Notes: generated from the sequence alone by a model not told the origin. DNA of 64,000 bases from Prostheceraeus crozeri (GCA_907163375.1 CAJQUW010001073.1:16385-80384), one strand, 5' to 3'. Numbered from the stretch's first letter, positions 1 to 12,217 are shown. A program made the numbers and translations.

Positions 1-630
1 ACTTTTAATTTGCGTTGTTTTATGCCTCGTATTTCATCGACAAAACTGAATGCTAGAACCCTATAAGAATAGTCACTGTGTTGTGCTGCTAAAAGCTAAT
101 GAATGGCTTATCTTTCCATGATAATCGCTCACCCTTGAAAAAACGCGGTTGAAAAAAATTCCCCTAATATTAACATGTGTATATGGCAATAATAACAAGA
201 TTATGACCAAATATAGCGAATAATCAAAATTAGAATGACAGTAAGCCGATTTGCGCATATGAACTACCGCACACATATAGCACAATCACTTCAAGAATAA
301 AGAAAAGCAGTTAAATATGATGACTGTTGTAAATGCACACAGCTTTTAAGAGCTTTCTATGGTATTCTGGATTGTCCATCGAAGATACTTTGAAATTTTG
401 CCACGTTATGGAGAAATTGTGATGAACTGCTTCACTTGCCTGCTCGCTGAAAAGACCTAATCCAAACATTTGCGAAATACAAAAATCTTCAATATGATTT
501 TTTCGGCATTTATCACGAAACTAAACCAAAGCGGAGATCATAGCAATCGAACAATGAATCCTAATGTAAAATATGGTTCCCTTCATTGTAAGATCATCAA
601 TAACTAGCTACATATTTGATATTTCAGCAA
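1..630. other. AT-rich flank, no gene recognised
   Basis: I see only short open frames without recognisable protein character, and no clear repeat structure until the tandem array that follows. It reads as non-coding animal DNA. Confidence 0.5.
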
Positions 631-669
631 CTATTTATGTCAGAGATATGGACAATAGTGTGCTATGAC

Positions 670-1131
670 AATTATGCAAAAAAGCGAAAAAGTGGAAACC
701 AGCTGCTGAAAGAAAAGGGCTCGACAGATTATTTTCAATTTGCATTTAAATTATTTCCTAGGACATGTGAAGCAATCTGCATTTGGTTTCTAGAGTGGGC
801 ACATAATTTCAAGGAAAATCTATTATAACATGAAAGCAAAAAAGCAAAAAAGTGCAAAAAAGCTGCTGAAAGAAAAGGGCTCGACAGACATTTTTCAAAT
901 TTACTTTTTTATACTCCCTATGATATATTAAGCAATCTCCATTTAGTTTCTAGAGTGGGCACATAATTTCAAGGAAAATCTATTATAACATGAAAGCAAA
1001 AAAAGCAAAAAAGTGTAAAAAAGCTGCTGAAAGAAAAGGGCTCGATAGATTTTTTCAAATTTGTTTTTTTACACTTCCTAGGACATGTGGAACAACCTCC
1101 ATTTGGTTTCCAGAGTGGGCATGAAACTTGA
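670..1131 (+). repeat. Tandem array of about 165-bp units, three copies
   Basis: The phrase AGCTGCTGAAAGAAAAGGGC recurs at about 700, 860 and 1022. Each time it is followed by TAGAGTGGGCACATAATTTC or a close variant. The period is about 165 bp; the first two units are closest and the third diverges at its end. An open frame across the first unit is a by-product of the repeat rather than a gene. Confidence 0.75.
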
Positions 1132-1159
1132 GGTATAACCCCTAAAAAACACACCGTGG

Positions 1160-3740
1160 TGCATAAGTAGGCTCTACTGCTGCTCTGTAGGCTACATAGT
1201 GATCGTACTCGTATGTCCTTACATTACACAAGCATGCATGTAGATGTATGCGACAGCATTGTGTACAACTACATGCCATTCATTTGCTACTATGGAAAGT
1301 TTCACATTCTAAAATCTACATGAATAATGAAAAGTGATAGGCCTAGCAAATTACCTAGGTTTTTCATTTTGTTATTGAATTGCGATAATATGACATTCTC
1401 TCATCGCCAAATTGTGGCACGGATGTAGGCCTACAGTATATCTATCCGCCTACATTCCGAGCAGCACGAATTTTAAAAAAAACTACATGTAAATTGGTTG
1501 AACTACATGTTCCCACGTGTAGGCCTGCATACGTCACATAAACATGAACACATAGACTCCAGACGATGCTGAACTTGCATAATAATGCCACTCTAGTGCA
1601 AAATATAGTGGTGCAGTAGGCCTATACATACAAATAAGATCCATCAAGAATACTGGAAAGAAAGTTGGTTGTAAGAACTACATGTGTACGTGTAGTATAC
1701 TTTATGCATCTACATGCCCATTGCAGCGTGGTATAAAACGCAGTGAAGCATGCTCATCAAGGCATCGAACACCAAATGACCTAGAAATAAACTCACGCAG
1801 CTGATGGCTATTTCACTTATGTCCATTCTGAGGATTACGAAAGGAACATGTTCGAATGTAAATTTTCGTGACATCACTTTGGTCATTTAGCTATTGCTCG
1901 CAATTAATGGTTTCGAAAATTCTAAATAAGATTCCTCAACCCTAGAAGCACAATTTAATGGTCAAAGTCGGAATGGTCTATTTTCGCATCACCCATTCAA
2001 ATAATGTTCGTGTATAAGAAACAATGGCGGGACACCCAAAATGCTCCCGCGGGCCACGTGTTGTCCACCACTGCGATAGAACCATAGAAGTAAACGCATA
2101 TTTTGAATGATTGAAAATCAATACAGGAGAAGTAAGGACATATCAATACAAGCAAGGGTTCTTTCACAGCTGTGCCTAAGTTACATAAAGTCGAGTTCAT
2201 ATTTATGCAAAATCATGTTTATAAGAAAGCTGACTTTCGGCGTCATGTAGGGCAGTGAAGTAGAATGAAACGACCAGAACGCGCCTATGTAAGACATTGA
2301 TGCAGCGGGTGATTGACGTGCGATATGGCACATTTTTCAAAGTGAAAGGGCTATTTCGTTCGTCTTTCACTCAATGGCTCGAGGCAATTTGAATAAGAGT
2401 TACTTCCACAAATCATTCTGTGTTGTTTCTCAAGATGATCTGAGATCACTGACGGCATGTAAATAAACAGTGAATAACAGTTCTCTAAAATAGTCGCGAA
2501 ATTCATTGATAAGCAGTTATCAATTCACTTTCGTTAGGAAATATCCTAAAACTCTTTTACGATGAAGTCCTTGACCAAATATACACTGCAAGTCGCTCAA
2601 TACAAATCACATTATATTTATATTTTTTATATATACATTTAATTATATATTATATCAAAAAATTTTTTTGTTATACTTCTGTATATATTTGCATGCTTTT
2701 CGTATGTTATTTCAAGTGTGGTATACTTTACATACGAAAGCCATACCAGCACAATGCTAAAAGAAAACTTCAATTATGTCTAAATATGTTGATTTAAGGC
2801 CCTTTGTCAATAAAGATCACACCAATGTTACTGCTGTTTTGTAAGTAGTGAGATAATGACATTCAACAGTCATACTTTCAATACTGAATTCGATTTTAAT
2901 GCATGTAATTCTAAGGCATTTCATAAAAATTCAATAAGTCTTCAACCATCAACAATTATGCATTATGCAATTTTGAAATTAAGCATATTATCAATCCGAA
3001 ATAAAACACATTATAATTCATGAACGCAAAAATAGTTACGTTTGAGATATATAAGTCAACATGATTGCACGAAAAATATCGTTTGAATGAATTGATGTTA
3101 ATCATCATGGTTCATAAAGTAGAGCTAACTAAGCGTCCTGTTAAAGCTGTTAGACAATTAGCAACGACGACATACTCGAGGAGCATGAAATTCACAATAA
3201 ACCTGATCTCATTGAATATCACACTATAAAAAAGAAATATTCACGACTGGCATTACTGAAAAAGTTATTTGACAGTAGTATGTAATATATATATAAATTT
3301 TTGCTATGTGACTTTAGCTCTACATACCAGAGGCATACGATTGAGGATGAATTTGCATCGGGTCTCGTATATAAAACATACCAACAACTCGTATTTCAGT
3401 GTAAAACAGCCAATCAGAGATAGAATTGTTCGCATCGGCGCATGGCAATCACATAAGAAAGTAAGTGAGATCTCGAATGAAAAGCATACCAGATCTCTGT
3501 AAGCATAAGAGAATCTCGTATCAAATGCTAGTTTCAAATTGTATGTGATTTTGGTTTATGTTCGCATGTAATTTTCGTATCCAGCGATTTACAGTGTACG
3601 CGAAACATAGTCAAATTTTTCTATGATCAATCGTCTGACCAAACAACACCAAGAATTTTGTGCTTAGTGATAAATTGGATATCAGGAATACAACACGGTT
3701 CACAACCTCAGAAATTCCTAATAAATAAGCACTTTGATTT
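1160..3740. other. Long non-coding stretch
   Basis: No frame here looks like a conserved protein. TAGGCCTAC-like words recur between about 1170 and 1640, and an AT-only stretch lies near 2620-2680. I see no exon and no assignable transposon. Confidence 0.45.
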
Positions 3741-3741
3741 C

Positions 3742-4852
3742 GATTTATTGAAAGTATTTGCTGTATTGCATGCATTTATTCGGCATTTATAATTGTGAAA
3801 CCAGATATCAAATAGAAAGCATTTTCAAGGGTGCTCGTGAAATTATTTGTAAAATTGACTGTGTTTCCACGATAAATGCACGTTCATTTGATAGACTTCA
3901 CTTTCAAACTGATTATTATGCCATTTTGCAAGATTCAGATAATTATTCATTGCTTTCTATTGCTCCACACGTGTATAATGATCACATATTAGTGCCACCT
4001 TGTAGTACCAATAATGCAGCAATAGATGAAATTGTTATGCAATTCTTTTTATCACCTTGGTTAAAATGAGTTTTCTGACCAAACATTCCAAATTTGCAAT
4101 ATGACTTATTTTTTTGCATATAAAGTATAAAATGTGCTGTGTATGCAAAAAACATTTCTCTGTTTACATTTCATCATGAGTGATATAATTTTAGTGATTT
4201 TCAGTCAGTATCATATCTCCTTGAACGTTCTAGTGAAAGCAATTTTTCAAATGAGTGACATACGTGAATATACTTTGTATACAACAATTGTCTCTAAAAA
4301 AGTTCAGGTTAGCTTTATTCGAATCGCAAATCACTTTCAACTAGGGACCTGCGAAGCTCGAAGATTCGACTCGATTCGCGAATCGCCTAATGATTCGAGA
4401 TTCGGTTCGAAATTATGATTCGAGAAAAATTCGAATCCCTCCGCTGCGGCTGGACAAAAATTGCTCTACTTGTTTAATTTTGATATATGGCCTCTTCTCG
4501 TTCGACCCGACTTTAACTTAGGGTTTCAATAAGCTTGTGAATACACAGCTATTTTTCTCGAGGCAGCTACGTGCGTGCTAATTGTTCAGATGACTTGTAG
4601 TAATAAACTCGAGTTCCTGAATTTTTTTAAATTCAAGCAGTGATCATGAACCCGAGCTTCTATGAATTTCAATTTCCACGACCGGTCTAGTTCAAACTCA
4701 TGCAAACATTAGTCCACATATAGTGCTTGAAATGTAATTATGATTGGCAAATATAGAGCCCGCCTCAAAATGCTTTCTATTTGATATCTGGTTTCACACT
4801 TATAACTACCAAATGATTGCGTGCAATACAGCAAATACTTAAGTGCCTAAAC
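3742..4852. repeat. Inverted repeat with arms of about 85 bp, 0.9 kb apart
   Basis: The arm at about 3742-3832 is matched in reverse complement at about 4767-4852. Both contain GTATTTGCTGTATTGCA and GAAACCAGATATCAAATAGA with a few differences. The right arm lies inside the hAT-like element that starts at 4342, so these may be two copies of one small repeat rather than one structure. Confidence 0.65.
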
Positions 4853-6272
4853 TCATCTTTAATACTTTGTGGTTGTACAATGTGTAAGTATGTCTTTGAG
4901 TGATGAATTTGAAAGTCGATATACTTCAGCCTACTATATATTGTTGTGAATTCAGCCTGAATAAATTGTTTGAGGTTAGTAATTATGAACAGTGATAGAA
5001 TGTAAGCGATAATTGAACGATGCAATTTTTGAAGGACTTGCTGTAAAAATTCTATTATTGCTTTCTGAAAATTAAGATGGAAATGATAGAATCTGCTGAT
5101 TTTCACCTCATGAAAATTTGCTGCTTTCCCGGGCTCAGGATTTAGCCATAGGAATGATTCAAGAAATTTTCAAAACTAAATTATTCTCTCCCGAAGTGTT
5201 TATGCCACAATAAAAGAAAAATAAAGTTTAGGTACAGAGTTGCCAACGTCTCGGGTCCTGACCCTTTATCAAGGCAGTTGACTGTAAAACGAGATGCTAC
5301 TCATTTAAAAATGAGTAACTTTGAGTATAATCATATAATTATATAATCAAATAGTATAATAATCATTTATGATCATTAATAAATGAGTAATCATTTTTAA
5401 CTCTGTACCTAAACTCTATTTTTCTTTTATTGTGACATAAACACTTCGGGTGAGAATAATTAAATTTTGAAAATTTCTTGAATATGGTCCTCCCGCCCAC
5501 TGCCATTACTTATAGGAATGGTAGATTTAGGTCAAGGTCCCATCAGATTAGATTGAAAGAACTTAGATTACAAACCTTTTCCATCATGAAGCGACTTTCT
5601 GGCAAAACAAGGCCAATGTGAATTCTCATGTCAAGCCAATATCCATTCTCTAGCTCATTATCTACATCAACACATCATCGAAATAAGTCGCGTTATGAAG
5701 TGGAGTAAACTATAATGATCTCAGATAAATAAAGACGGTTTATTTTGACAGAAGCGTTTTTGAATGTCTATGTGTACCTTCTTATTGGTGAACAGCATAA
5801 ATGGCGACTCCTTTTGGCCCATATTCCATTGGAAAAAGAGGATCATGACATGGCCAGCCTTGTCCATTTATGTCGATATTTCGCTACTTGGATAACACAA
5901 ATATAAAATATTGCACTCTTTTGATATCGAATTCACTAATTATAGTCTTTGTTTACCTATAAATCGTCTACCCTCAGCCATACCGGTAACTGCAAGGCTT
6001 TCTCGTACCTTTTCTCGTAACAAGCCCGAAAATTGCATACGGCGTATTTTTCCATTAATTAACAACTGCCTACAAATGCTAGCGATTTGGAAGACTTGCT
6101 CGTTCCTCATATTGAGAATCCACGAGGCTTTCAATACTCCTCTACCGCAATTTAAAAAAAGCTAAAATAAGCCTATGCAAATTTTCAAAGATTCTTTTCA
6201 AGATTTGATTCAATTCGCAAAACACGAACCGATTTCGATTCGACTCAAAATTTGCCCATTCACAGGTTCCTA
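4342..6272. mobile_element. Non-autonomous hAT-like element with imperfect terminal inverted repeats
   Basis: The left end starts TAGGGACCTGCGAA and continues with many ATTCGA/TTCGAA words. The right end, read in reverse complement, starts TAGGAACCTGTGAA and also runs into GAGTCGAATCGA-type sequence. TAGGGACC-like tips with repeated subterminal words suit hAT elements. I could not find a convincing 8-bp target duplication, and no transposase frame is visible inside. The element holds a fold-back repeat at 5158-5483. Confidence 0.5.
5158..5483. repeat. Fold-back repeat, arms of about 84 bp
   Basis: Arm 5158-5241 is the near-perfect reverse complement of 5399-5483; both carry CACTTCGG and GGTACAGAGTT or their complements. 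The 157-bp loop is AT-rich and itself contains TCATTTA/TAAATGA inverted words. This is probably a small fold-back MITE nested in the hAT-like element. Confidence 0.75.
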
Positions 6273-7143
6273 CGCTTCAGCTTTCTGAGATCATTTTTGT
6301 CCAAACGACATTGTTGTCATCTGATATGAAGAAGCCCACGTTGTTACAAAACATGTAAGGTTAGACAATGGACGGTACATAGTTTTCCATAGATACAAGC
6401 AGTAGCACGAGTGAAATAAAGCAGAATGGAAATAGAATATAATCAAGAAAGAGAAATTAAGTCGAAATGAAGCACTTTCATGCATGGAATTCTTTTTCCA
6501 TTTATGGCTATTATGGAAAAAAGCTTCAGTCAATACACTTTCTATTCACCACGACATCCCCAGACCTTCGAGTCTTTGATTTTGCAGAATATCTGAAAAT
6601 AAAGTAAAAGTTGATTGAAACTGTTAAAATTCATGTTCAAATAATTCATGGTTAAATAATTCATGCGAAGATCATGTTCAAATTCTTTGAAGCATGCATG
6701 GAACGCAACGGATGTTACACAGACTTTTTACGACCAATCAGGGTAAAACCTGAATACTTTGAAACATGTACACTCTGCTAGTGCATTCTGCATTCTAGCT
6801 AAACACTCCACAACAGAATGACAGTAGAATAAATGAACACGGCCAGGGAAGAAAAGCGTATTCACTTCCGAGCATCAACAAGGCTTGCTGATTCTATTAT
6901 TTTATTATTTATTTACTTAGTTATTTATTTAAATCTGTTTTTATTTATTCAGCAGGAACATCTGCTGAAATTGCATCTACACAATACGATTTTATTCTTT
7001 AATTAAATTCTTAATGAGCAACGCTAAGAAGTTCAGGATTGATTTCATGAAAATTTCAGTTGAATTCGCAGCTTTTATATATCCGAGAAATCCACTATTA
7101 TCGGCGGTCCCATCCACTTCGGGAATCGCTATTACGATGGAAC
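6273..7143. other. Non-coding flank before the MITE
   Basis: No gene is seen. A TTATTT-rich low-complexity run lies at about 6890-6950. The segment ends at the 8-bp word ATTGATAC (7144-7151), the left target duplication of the next element. Confidence 0.5.
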
Positions 7144-7547
7144 ATTGATACCATAGAGTAAGTATATAGTAGGTAGACTGTCGACGCATCAAAATATCAA
7201 CATACAGTGGACACTTTTATTTTAAAATATCCAGTTTTTGCGTAGATTGAGTTCCTGCGGTCCGAAAAAATACTTGATCAACTTTTGAGAAGCTAATTTT
7301 TTGCGAATTTTTCCTATGTCTATATACTAGCAATTTTGCTACCTCTTTATAAGTAGCATGAAATTTATTAGATATCAAAATCAATGGAAATTTACTAACA
7401 GGTATCTTAATGAAGCGGAAATTAAGCTGATTATAAAGGAAATTTTACGAACCGCATTATAATACAAGTCTTCATGGAAAAGTTGAGATCTTGTTGTGCT
7501 TCTTGGCTGAAATTTGAAATTGTTAATTCAATTTTCATCGGCATGAA

Positions 7548-8002
7548 AGTAATGGGTAAAAGACCGGTCCAAGACACCTCCGGACTCTTATAAAAGTAAA
7601 AAATAAAGGTACCCCAAAAATGTAAAAAAATATATATGACCTCCGCACTCTTATAAAAGTAAAAAAATGGAAACCTCAGAAATGGAAGAAACCTCGACGG
7701 GGCGGCGACGACGAAAATGGAAGGAACAGCAAGAATATATCCTTCGTTATCTCAATTAAAAACAAATGAAATGGACATTGAAAAAATTTACATTGAAAAA
7801 CATAAAGATAGAGTACGTTATATGAAAAATAAGGAAACGCAATTATTATTGAGATTAGAGCATTATGATAGATTAAGAAAGAGATGGTCTAAAGTTAAGA
7901 ATGTAACACGAGGAATTGGCATATTCTTAACAATAAGTTTAGGTGCTTTAACAATTGTTATATCTTCTGGTGCTCTTACAATTCCTGTTGTTGCTACTGC
8001 TT
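7548..8002 (+). repeat. P2 left terminal inverted repeat
   Basis: This matches the reverse complement of the right end with scattered differences. The outer 120 bp hold two copies of CTCCGGACTCTTATAAAAGT or a close variant, each containing a TATAAAAG word; the right end holds three. The repeat runs into the first gene, as in P1. Confidence 0.8.
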
Positions 8003-8370
8003 TAACAGGTACGGGTGTTTTTACAACTTCACTTATTACAATGTTAGATAAATCTTTAATTACTAAGAAACGAAAATCATTAAAAACCAAACATTTACAT
8101 ATTAAAGAAGTCTATGCCAAATTACATTACTACTTTCAAAGAGTCTGTGATGATAATGTTATTACGTTAGATGAGATTGAAAAATTTTACCAAATAGCTA
8201 ATGAAGTAAATCAAATATCATTTCATTTAAAGTCAGAAAAAGATGATGATAAAAATTCTAGTGATGGTAAAACTTTTAGTGATGGTAAAATTTCTAAGGA
8301 AGAAAATAATAAAATTTTTTTAGAAGAACTAAAAACTTTATTAAACAAAACTTTATTAAACAAAACTTAA
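7669..8370 (+). CDS. P2 subterminal protein with two hydrophobic segments (unknown function)
   Basis: This is the counterpart of the P1 gene at 28160-28996. Shared features are a RIYPSLS motif near the N terminus, a charged segment with KHKDRVRYMK, then a Gly/Ile/Val-rich hydrophobic stretch (GIGIFLTISLGALTIVISSG) and a second one around VVATALTGTG. The C-terminal third is Lys/Asp/Glu-rich. Two predicted membrane-inserting segments in a virus-like element suggest a membrane-active or envelope-interacting protein, but that is inference. The first half lies in the terminal repeat, so a second partial copy exists at 42745-43095. I recognise no named family. Confidence 0.6.
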   Translation, partial: GNLRNGRNLDGAATTKMEGTARIYPSLSQLKTNEMDIEKIYIEKHKDRVRYMKNKETQLLLRLEHYDRLRKRWSKVKNVTRGIGIFLTISLGALTIVISSGALTIPVVATALTGTGVFTTSLITMLDKSLITKKRKSLKTKHLHIKEVYAKLHYYFQRVCDDNVITLDEIEKFYQIANEVNQISFHLKSEKDDDKNSSDGKTFSDGKISKEENNKIFLEELKTLLNKTLLNKT

Positions 8371-8473
8371 AACGAAAAGATGTCAGACAACCAAGCAAAA
8401 AAATAATTTGTTCAGTAAAATGTTTTTGTTGTATTCCAATGTTTCCACAAAATTCAAATATTATATTTTAAAA

Positions 8474-9282
8474 ATGGATAAAATTAAAGCTGATAATTTT
8501 AAAAGAATAAAACAATTAGAAGAGTTAATAAAACAAAAAAATATTATGAAAGTAAATCATCTTCAACATAGAATGAAAAAGGCAGGTGTTCAATCTGATA
8601 TGTTTGAAATTGTAAAATTAACTGAAGAAGTAAAAACTGATTATGAAAAAACTGTCGAACCATCTAAAACTCTTGAAAAAGAACTTAATGAAAAACGGGT
8701 AGATATAGCGGATCCAGTACTTAAAACATTAATAGATGACTATGGATTACTAGAAGCAAACATAGATAAAAATTGCCAAAATCTATGTTATTTGAACATT
8801 CTACTTTCTTTTTAGATAAAAAATTATTTGCAAGATTTTATCTTGGTGGAAAAGAAATATTTCCACAACCTTCACGGGGGTTAATTTTTACGCCAGATAA
8901 ACTACCTATTAGTTTAGATAGAAATTTCGTTGATCTTTTAAGAGGAGCAGATTTAAAAAAATATGCTGTAGAAGATCTCATAAAATATAAAGTTATGTTA
9001 GATAGAGTTGGTGTAGTAAAATCTCTTAGACGATATAAAGATTTAGAAAGATTAATTTCATCAGGAGTTAAAGTAGGAAAAGGTTTTAAAACAGAAACAA
9101 CTGTATTCTTACCAGATGATCCACAAGAATTACTAAATAGATTAAATATTTTAATATCTGCAATAAAAGAAGGACATAATTCTAGTTTCAATGAAATTCA
9201 TGCTATATTGAAAAGACTGTTAGAAAAGAAGATTCTAAATGAAGAGGATTATAAAAGTATAGCTGAAATATTTTGTTTATAA
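8474..9282 (+). pseudogene. P2 coiled-coil protein X remnant, upstream of penton gene
   Basis: This is homologous to the P1 protein at 27256-28092. The N-terminal part is Lys/Glu-rich and predicted coiled coil (KRIKQLEELIKQ). The C-terminal part has conserved GGKEIFPQP, LDRNFVDLLRGADL and LPDDPQELLNRLNILISAIK blocks. The start follows the TTTTAAAAATG context used by neighbouring genes. It lies between the hydrophobic protein and the penton gene in both elements, so a virion role is plausible but unproven. This copy is broken. Confidence 0.6.
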
Positions 9283-9335
9283 TTTTTATCTATGATTTTT
9301 ATCTATGATTTTTATTTAAAATTTTAACTAAAAAA

Positions 9336-10138
9336 ATGTCTTCGAGAGAATTATCATCAGCAGATTTAGACAAAATTAATAATCATTTAGAAAATCTAAC
9401 AGAGATTTTGGGTTCATCAAAATTTAGTACGACGTTAAAAATTATAACAACTACTTCATCACACACTTGTAATTTAGAACCCATTCTACATTTGGAACAA
9501 AATAAAATTATGAAATTGGATTGACTAGTTTCTCCACATTTAACATTATTCAAAACGTTATCAAAGATGTGAATGATCAATTTAGATATTCTACTGATAA
9601 AGGTAAAACATGGAAAATACTAACTTTTCTTCCTGGTTCTTACGAAGTTGAGTCAATATCAAATAAAATTAAGAGACATTTAGGTATACCATTTAAAGAT
9701 AAGAAACAATTACATTTTGCAGTTGAACCGGCAGTTAATAAATTTTCTCTTACTTTAGACGAAAATCATCAAGTTGATTTTAATCATGATAGATCATTGT
9801 CAAAATTGTTAGGATTTAATAAACAAACCTATAGTCAAGGTTATCATTTGAGTGAGAAGATTCCAAAAATAACTGAAATAAATTCAATTGTTGTACATTG
9901 TGACATTATTGAAGGAGGATATATAAATGGTAAATTGTCAAATTTAATCTTCAGTTTTCCAGCTTTTGCTGTACCTATTGGTTATGGATTAAATGTATTT
10001 CCACAAACATTAGTATATTTCCCTATTACAAGAAAAACTATTAACAACATTAACATTAGAATCACTGATGAAAAAGGACAAGAAATAAATTTTGGAGGTG
10101 AAGAGATTATGATAGATCTTTTGGTTAGAGAAGTTTAA
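9336..10138 (+). pseudogene. P2 penton-like minor capsid protein remnant
   Basis: This is nearly collinear with the P1 penton-like protein at 26362-27150. The conserved core reads FLPGSYEVESISNKIKRH, then DRSLSKLLGFNKQTYS, then NINIRITDEKGQEINFGGEE near the C terminus. That order is typical of the small jelly-roll minor capsid proteins of Polintons and adintoviruses, which fill the fivefold vertices. The copy is broken but still highly similar to P1. Confidence 0.75.
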
Positions 10139-10199
10139 CTTTCTTCTTCTTAAAAATAAAAATTTTTTGCTAAAATATTAGTGAAGTGCGCCCATTAAA

Positions 10200-10913
10200 T
10201 AAAGAAACTTAGATTTAATCATCATCCAAATTTATCTAATAAAGTTTTGTCAGTTATTTGTGGAAGATCAGGATGTGGAAAAACATATTTATTATTCAAA
10301 ATTTTAACGACTCCAAATTTTTGGATTATAGCAATCTTATAATTTATACAACAACAGCAGAACAACCCGTCTATCAATTTTTAAAATATGGATTTGAAAA
10401 TAATAGAAGAAATAAGAGAAGAAATAAAATATGAGAAGAAATAAGTTCGTGGTGTGAAGAAGCAGCAAAAAATAATCAGTTATTAATCCAATAAAAATAA
10501 CCATATAAAGATACAATTAATAGATGATAGTGGTAATATGCAAGATCCCAGTAAACTAGATAAAAATATTAAAACATTGTGTAATTTTTGATGATTGTGT
10601 TAATGATAGAAATCAGTCAGTTCAGAGAAATTATTTCACAACAGGTAGACATAATAACTGTAGTGTTTTTTATTTAACACAAAGTATGTATTCATTAGAC
10701 GGAAGTGTTATTAGAAAGAATGCAAATATATTTATACTATTTGAAATAAATGCAAGAAACTTAAGTGATTTGTTAAGAGACTTATGCATAAGAGATAAAG
10801 ATGAATTTAAACAATCATGTAACAATGCTTGGGCAAAAGATTATGGCTTCATTACAATTAATATTGATAAAAAAATTAATGATAGAGTTGTCGAACAATT
10901 GTTTACCGAGTGA
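10200..10913 (+). pseudogene. P2 packaging ATPase remnant (FtsK/HerA, A32-like)
   Basis: The DNA encodes a Walker A motif, GRSGCGKT, near 10265. Later it encodes a C-terminal block beginning MYSLDGSVIRKNANIFILFE, shared with the P1 ATPase at 25443-26210. The family powers genome packaging into the capsid. In P2 it follows the penton gene on the same strand. It is broken. P2 carries a second, different ATPase at 34014-34700. Confidence 0.7.
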
Positions 10914-10969
10914 TAAAAATATACAAATATATTGTTACAATATTTTATTTTTTCTTAATCTTTAGAAAT

Positions 10970-11570
10970 TTAAAAATTAGAAAATTTAAAAGGTAAAGTA
11001 GTTATTCCATTAAGTAAATTTTTTCTTTTATCATCAAATCGATCTAATGCTAATTTATGTTCCTCTTTTAAATACATTTTATATTTCTTTGAATTACATG
11101 CTGTTTTTATTTCATTATTAAATAAAACATTTTTATAATCTTGAAATGTTATTTGGTTAGCCACTGATCCCTTTGAAATTCTTTTTAATGTTTTATATAT
11201 TTTTGAATTTGTTTTAGAATCTGTGTTAGAATTTGTATTATAACAATAACATTTAGATTTTAAAAATATAGCTTCTGTTATATACTCTTCATTTCCTTCT
11301 AGTTCATCTTTTACTTTGCATAAATCAGAAGGATGAATAATATCTTTTATTTTATTAATTTCTTCATCAAGTGAAGAATTATACGGTATTGTTAATTTTA
11401 AGAAAACGCTATCAGTATCTGTAAAGTGTAATTTATAGTTTTTGCCATAAGCAGGTGCTAAATAATCATATATAAATCTATACATAAATAGTTCAGCTAA
11501 TTCTAATATAGTGAATGCAATAAAATTAAACTAATCATGTTTTATAATGTTTCGTCTTAGATGCACTGCA
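10970..11570 (-). pseudogene. P2 family B DNA polymerase, 3' piece beyond the P1 insertion
   Basis: The minus strand encodes LEL(A)ELFMYRFIYDYL followed by polymerase motif C, HFTDTDSVFLKL, and a C-terminal region. This matches the classical Polinton type of protein-primed family B polymerase, not the P1 polymerase. The other piece of the same gene lies at 29323-33183 on the same strand; between them is P1 with its CATAGT target duplication. The gene is broken by that insertion and elsewhere. Confidence 0.8.
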
Positions 11571-11576
11571 CATAGT

Positions 11577-12115
11577 AGTAGTTTATAGTGTGACATCCGG
11601 CGCGACGCTTCGCTTCGCTTTGCTTCGCTTCGCTTGCGCCGGATGTCACACTTTTGCGGGGGTTTTTCAAAATTTTCAAAAAAATCAAAATTTCAAAAAT
11701 TTAGGTAGATTTCAAATTTCACGTGGCCGAAGGGCGAAAATTTAAGTTGTCTCAAAATATCACGTGGTCTAAGAATTTTGAAAATTTAGGCAGACGAAAA
11801 TTTAAGTTGTCTCAAAATATCACGTAGTCTCAATATACCAGAAGATTGTATTCAAAATATTTATTCAAAATATTTATTCAAAATATTCATTTAAAAATGG
11901 AAGAAACAAAAGTGGATGAAACAAAAGTGGAAGGAACCTCAAGAATATATCCTTCGTTATCATATGAACGTAGTTCTACTTTAATGGACATTGAAAAGAT
12001 TAACATTGAAAAAATGAATAAAGAAAAACACAAAGATAGAGTTAGGTATATGAAAGATAAGGAATCTCAATTATTATTAAGATTAGTGCATTATAAAAAA
12101 TTAAGAAAGAGATGG
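11577..12115 (+). repeat. P1 left terminal inverted repeat (539 bp)
   Basis: By eye this is the exact reverse complement of 28778-29316. It contains, from the tip inward, a 16-bp-stem GC-rich hairpin, three copies of a CACGTGGYC-like word at about 11719, 11760 and 11820, short TATTTATTCAAAA repeats, and the first part of the subterminal gene. Beyond 12115 the two ends are only partly similar. Confidence 0.93.
11588..11651. repeat. GC-rich terminal hairpin with pentanucleotide loop
   Basis: The arms GTGTGACATCCGGCGC (11588-11603) and its exact complement (11636-11651) enclose a 32-nt loop made of GCTTC repeats. It is 11 bp from the element tip and is mirrored at 29242-29305. It is far more GC-rich than the rest of the element. 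Confidence 0.9.
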
Positions 12116-12217
12116 TCTAATGCTTTAACAATTGTCATTTCATCTGGCGTTCTTACAATTCCAGTAGTTGCTACTGCTTTAACTCGATACAAAATGAAAA
12201 CACATTTCCATCTTTGA
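11897..12217 (+). pseudogene. Partial copy of the subterminal hydrophobic-protein gene carried by the left TIR
   Basis: The first 73 codons (MEETKVDETKV...) are identical to the right-end gene because they lie in the terminal repeat. The remainder is only partly similar, so this is a partial duplicate and not a second full gene. This is expected where a terminal repeat has grown into a gene. Confidence 0.8.

Noticed and set aside
3269-4418. Open frames of 77-103 codons in the left flank as host exons
   Set aside because: No motif, splice logic or conservation is visible; they are within chance length for this DNA, and the later ones overlap an inverted repeat and a hAT-like tip.
4342-6272. 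An 8-bp target duplication for the hAT-like element
   Set aside because: CTTTCAAC and CGCTTCAG at the borders do not match well in register, so the superfamily rests on tip resemblance only.
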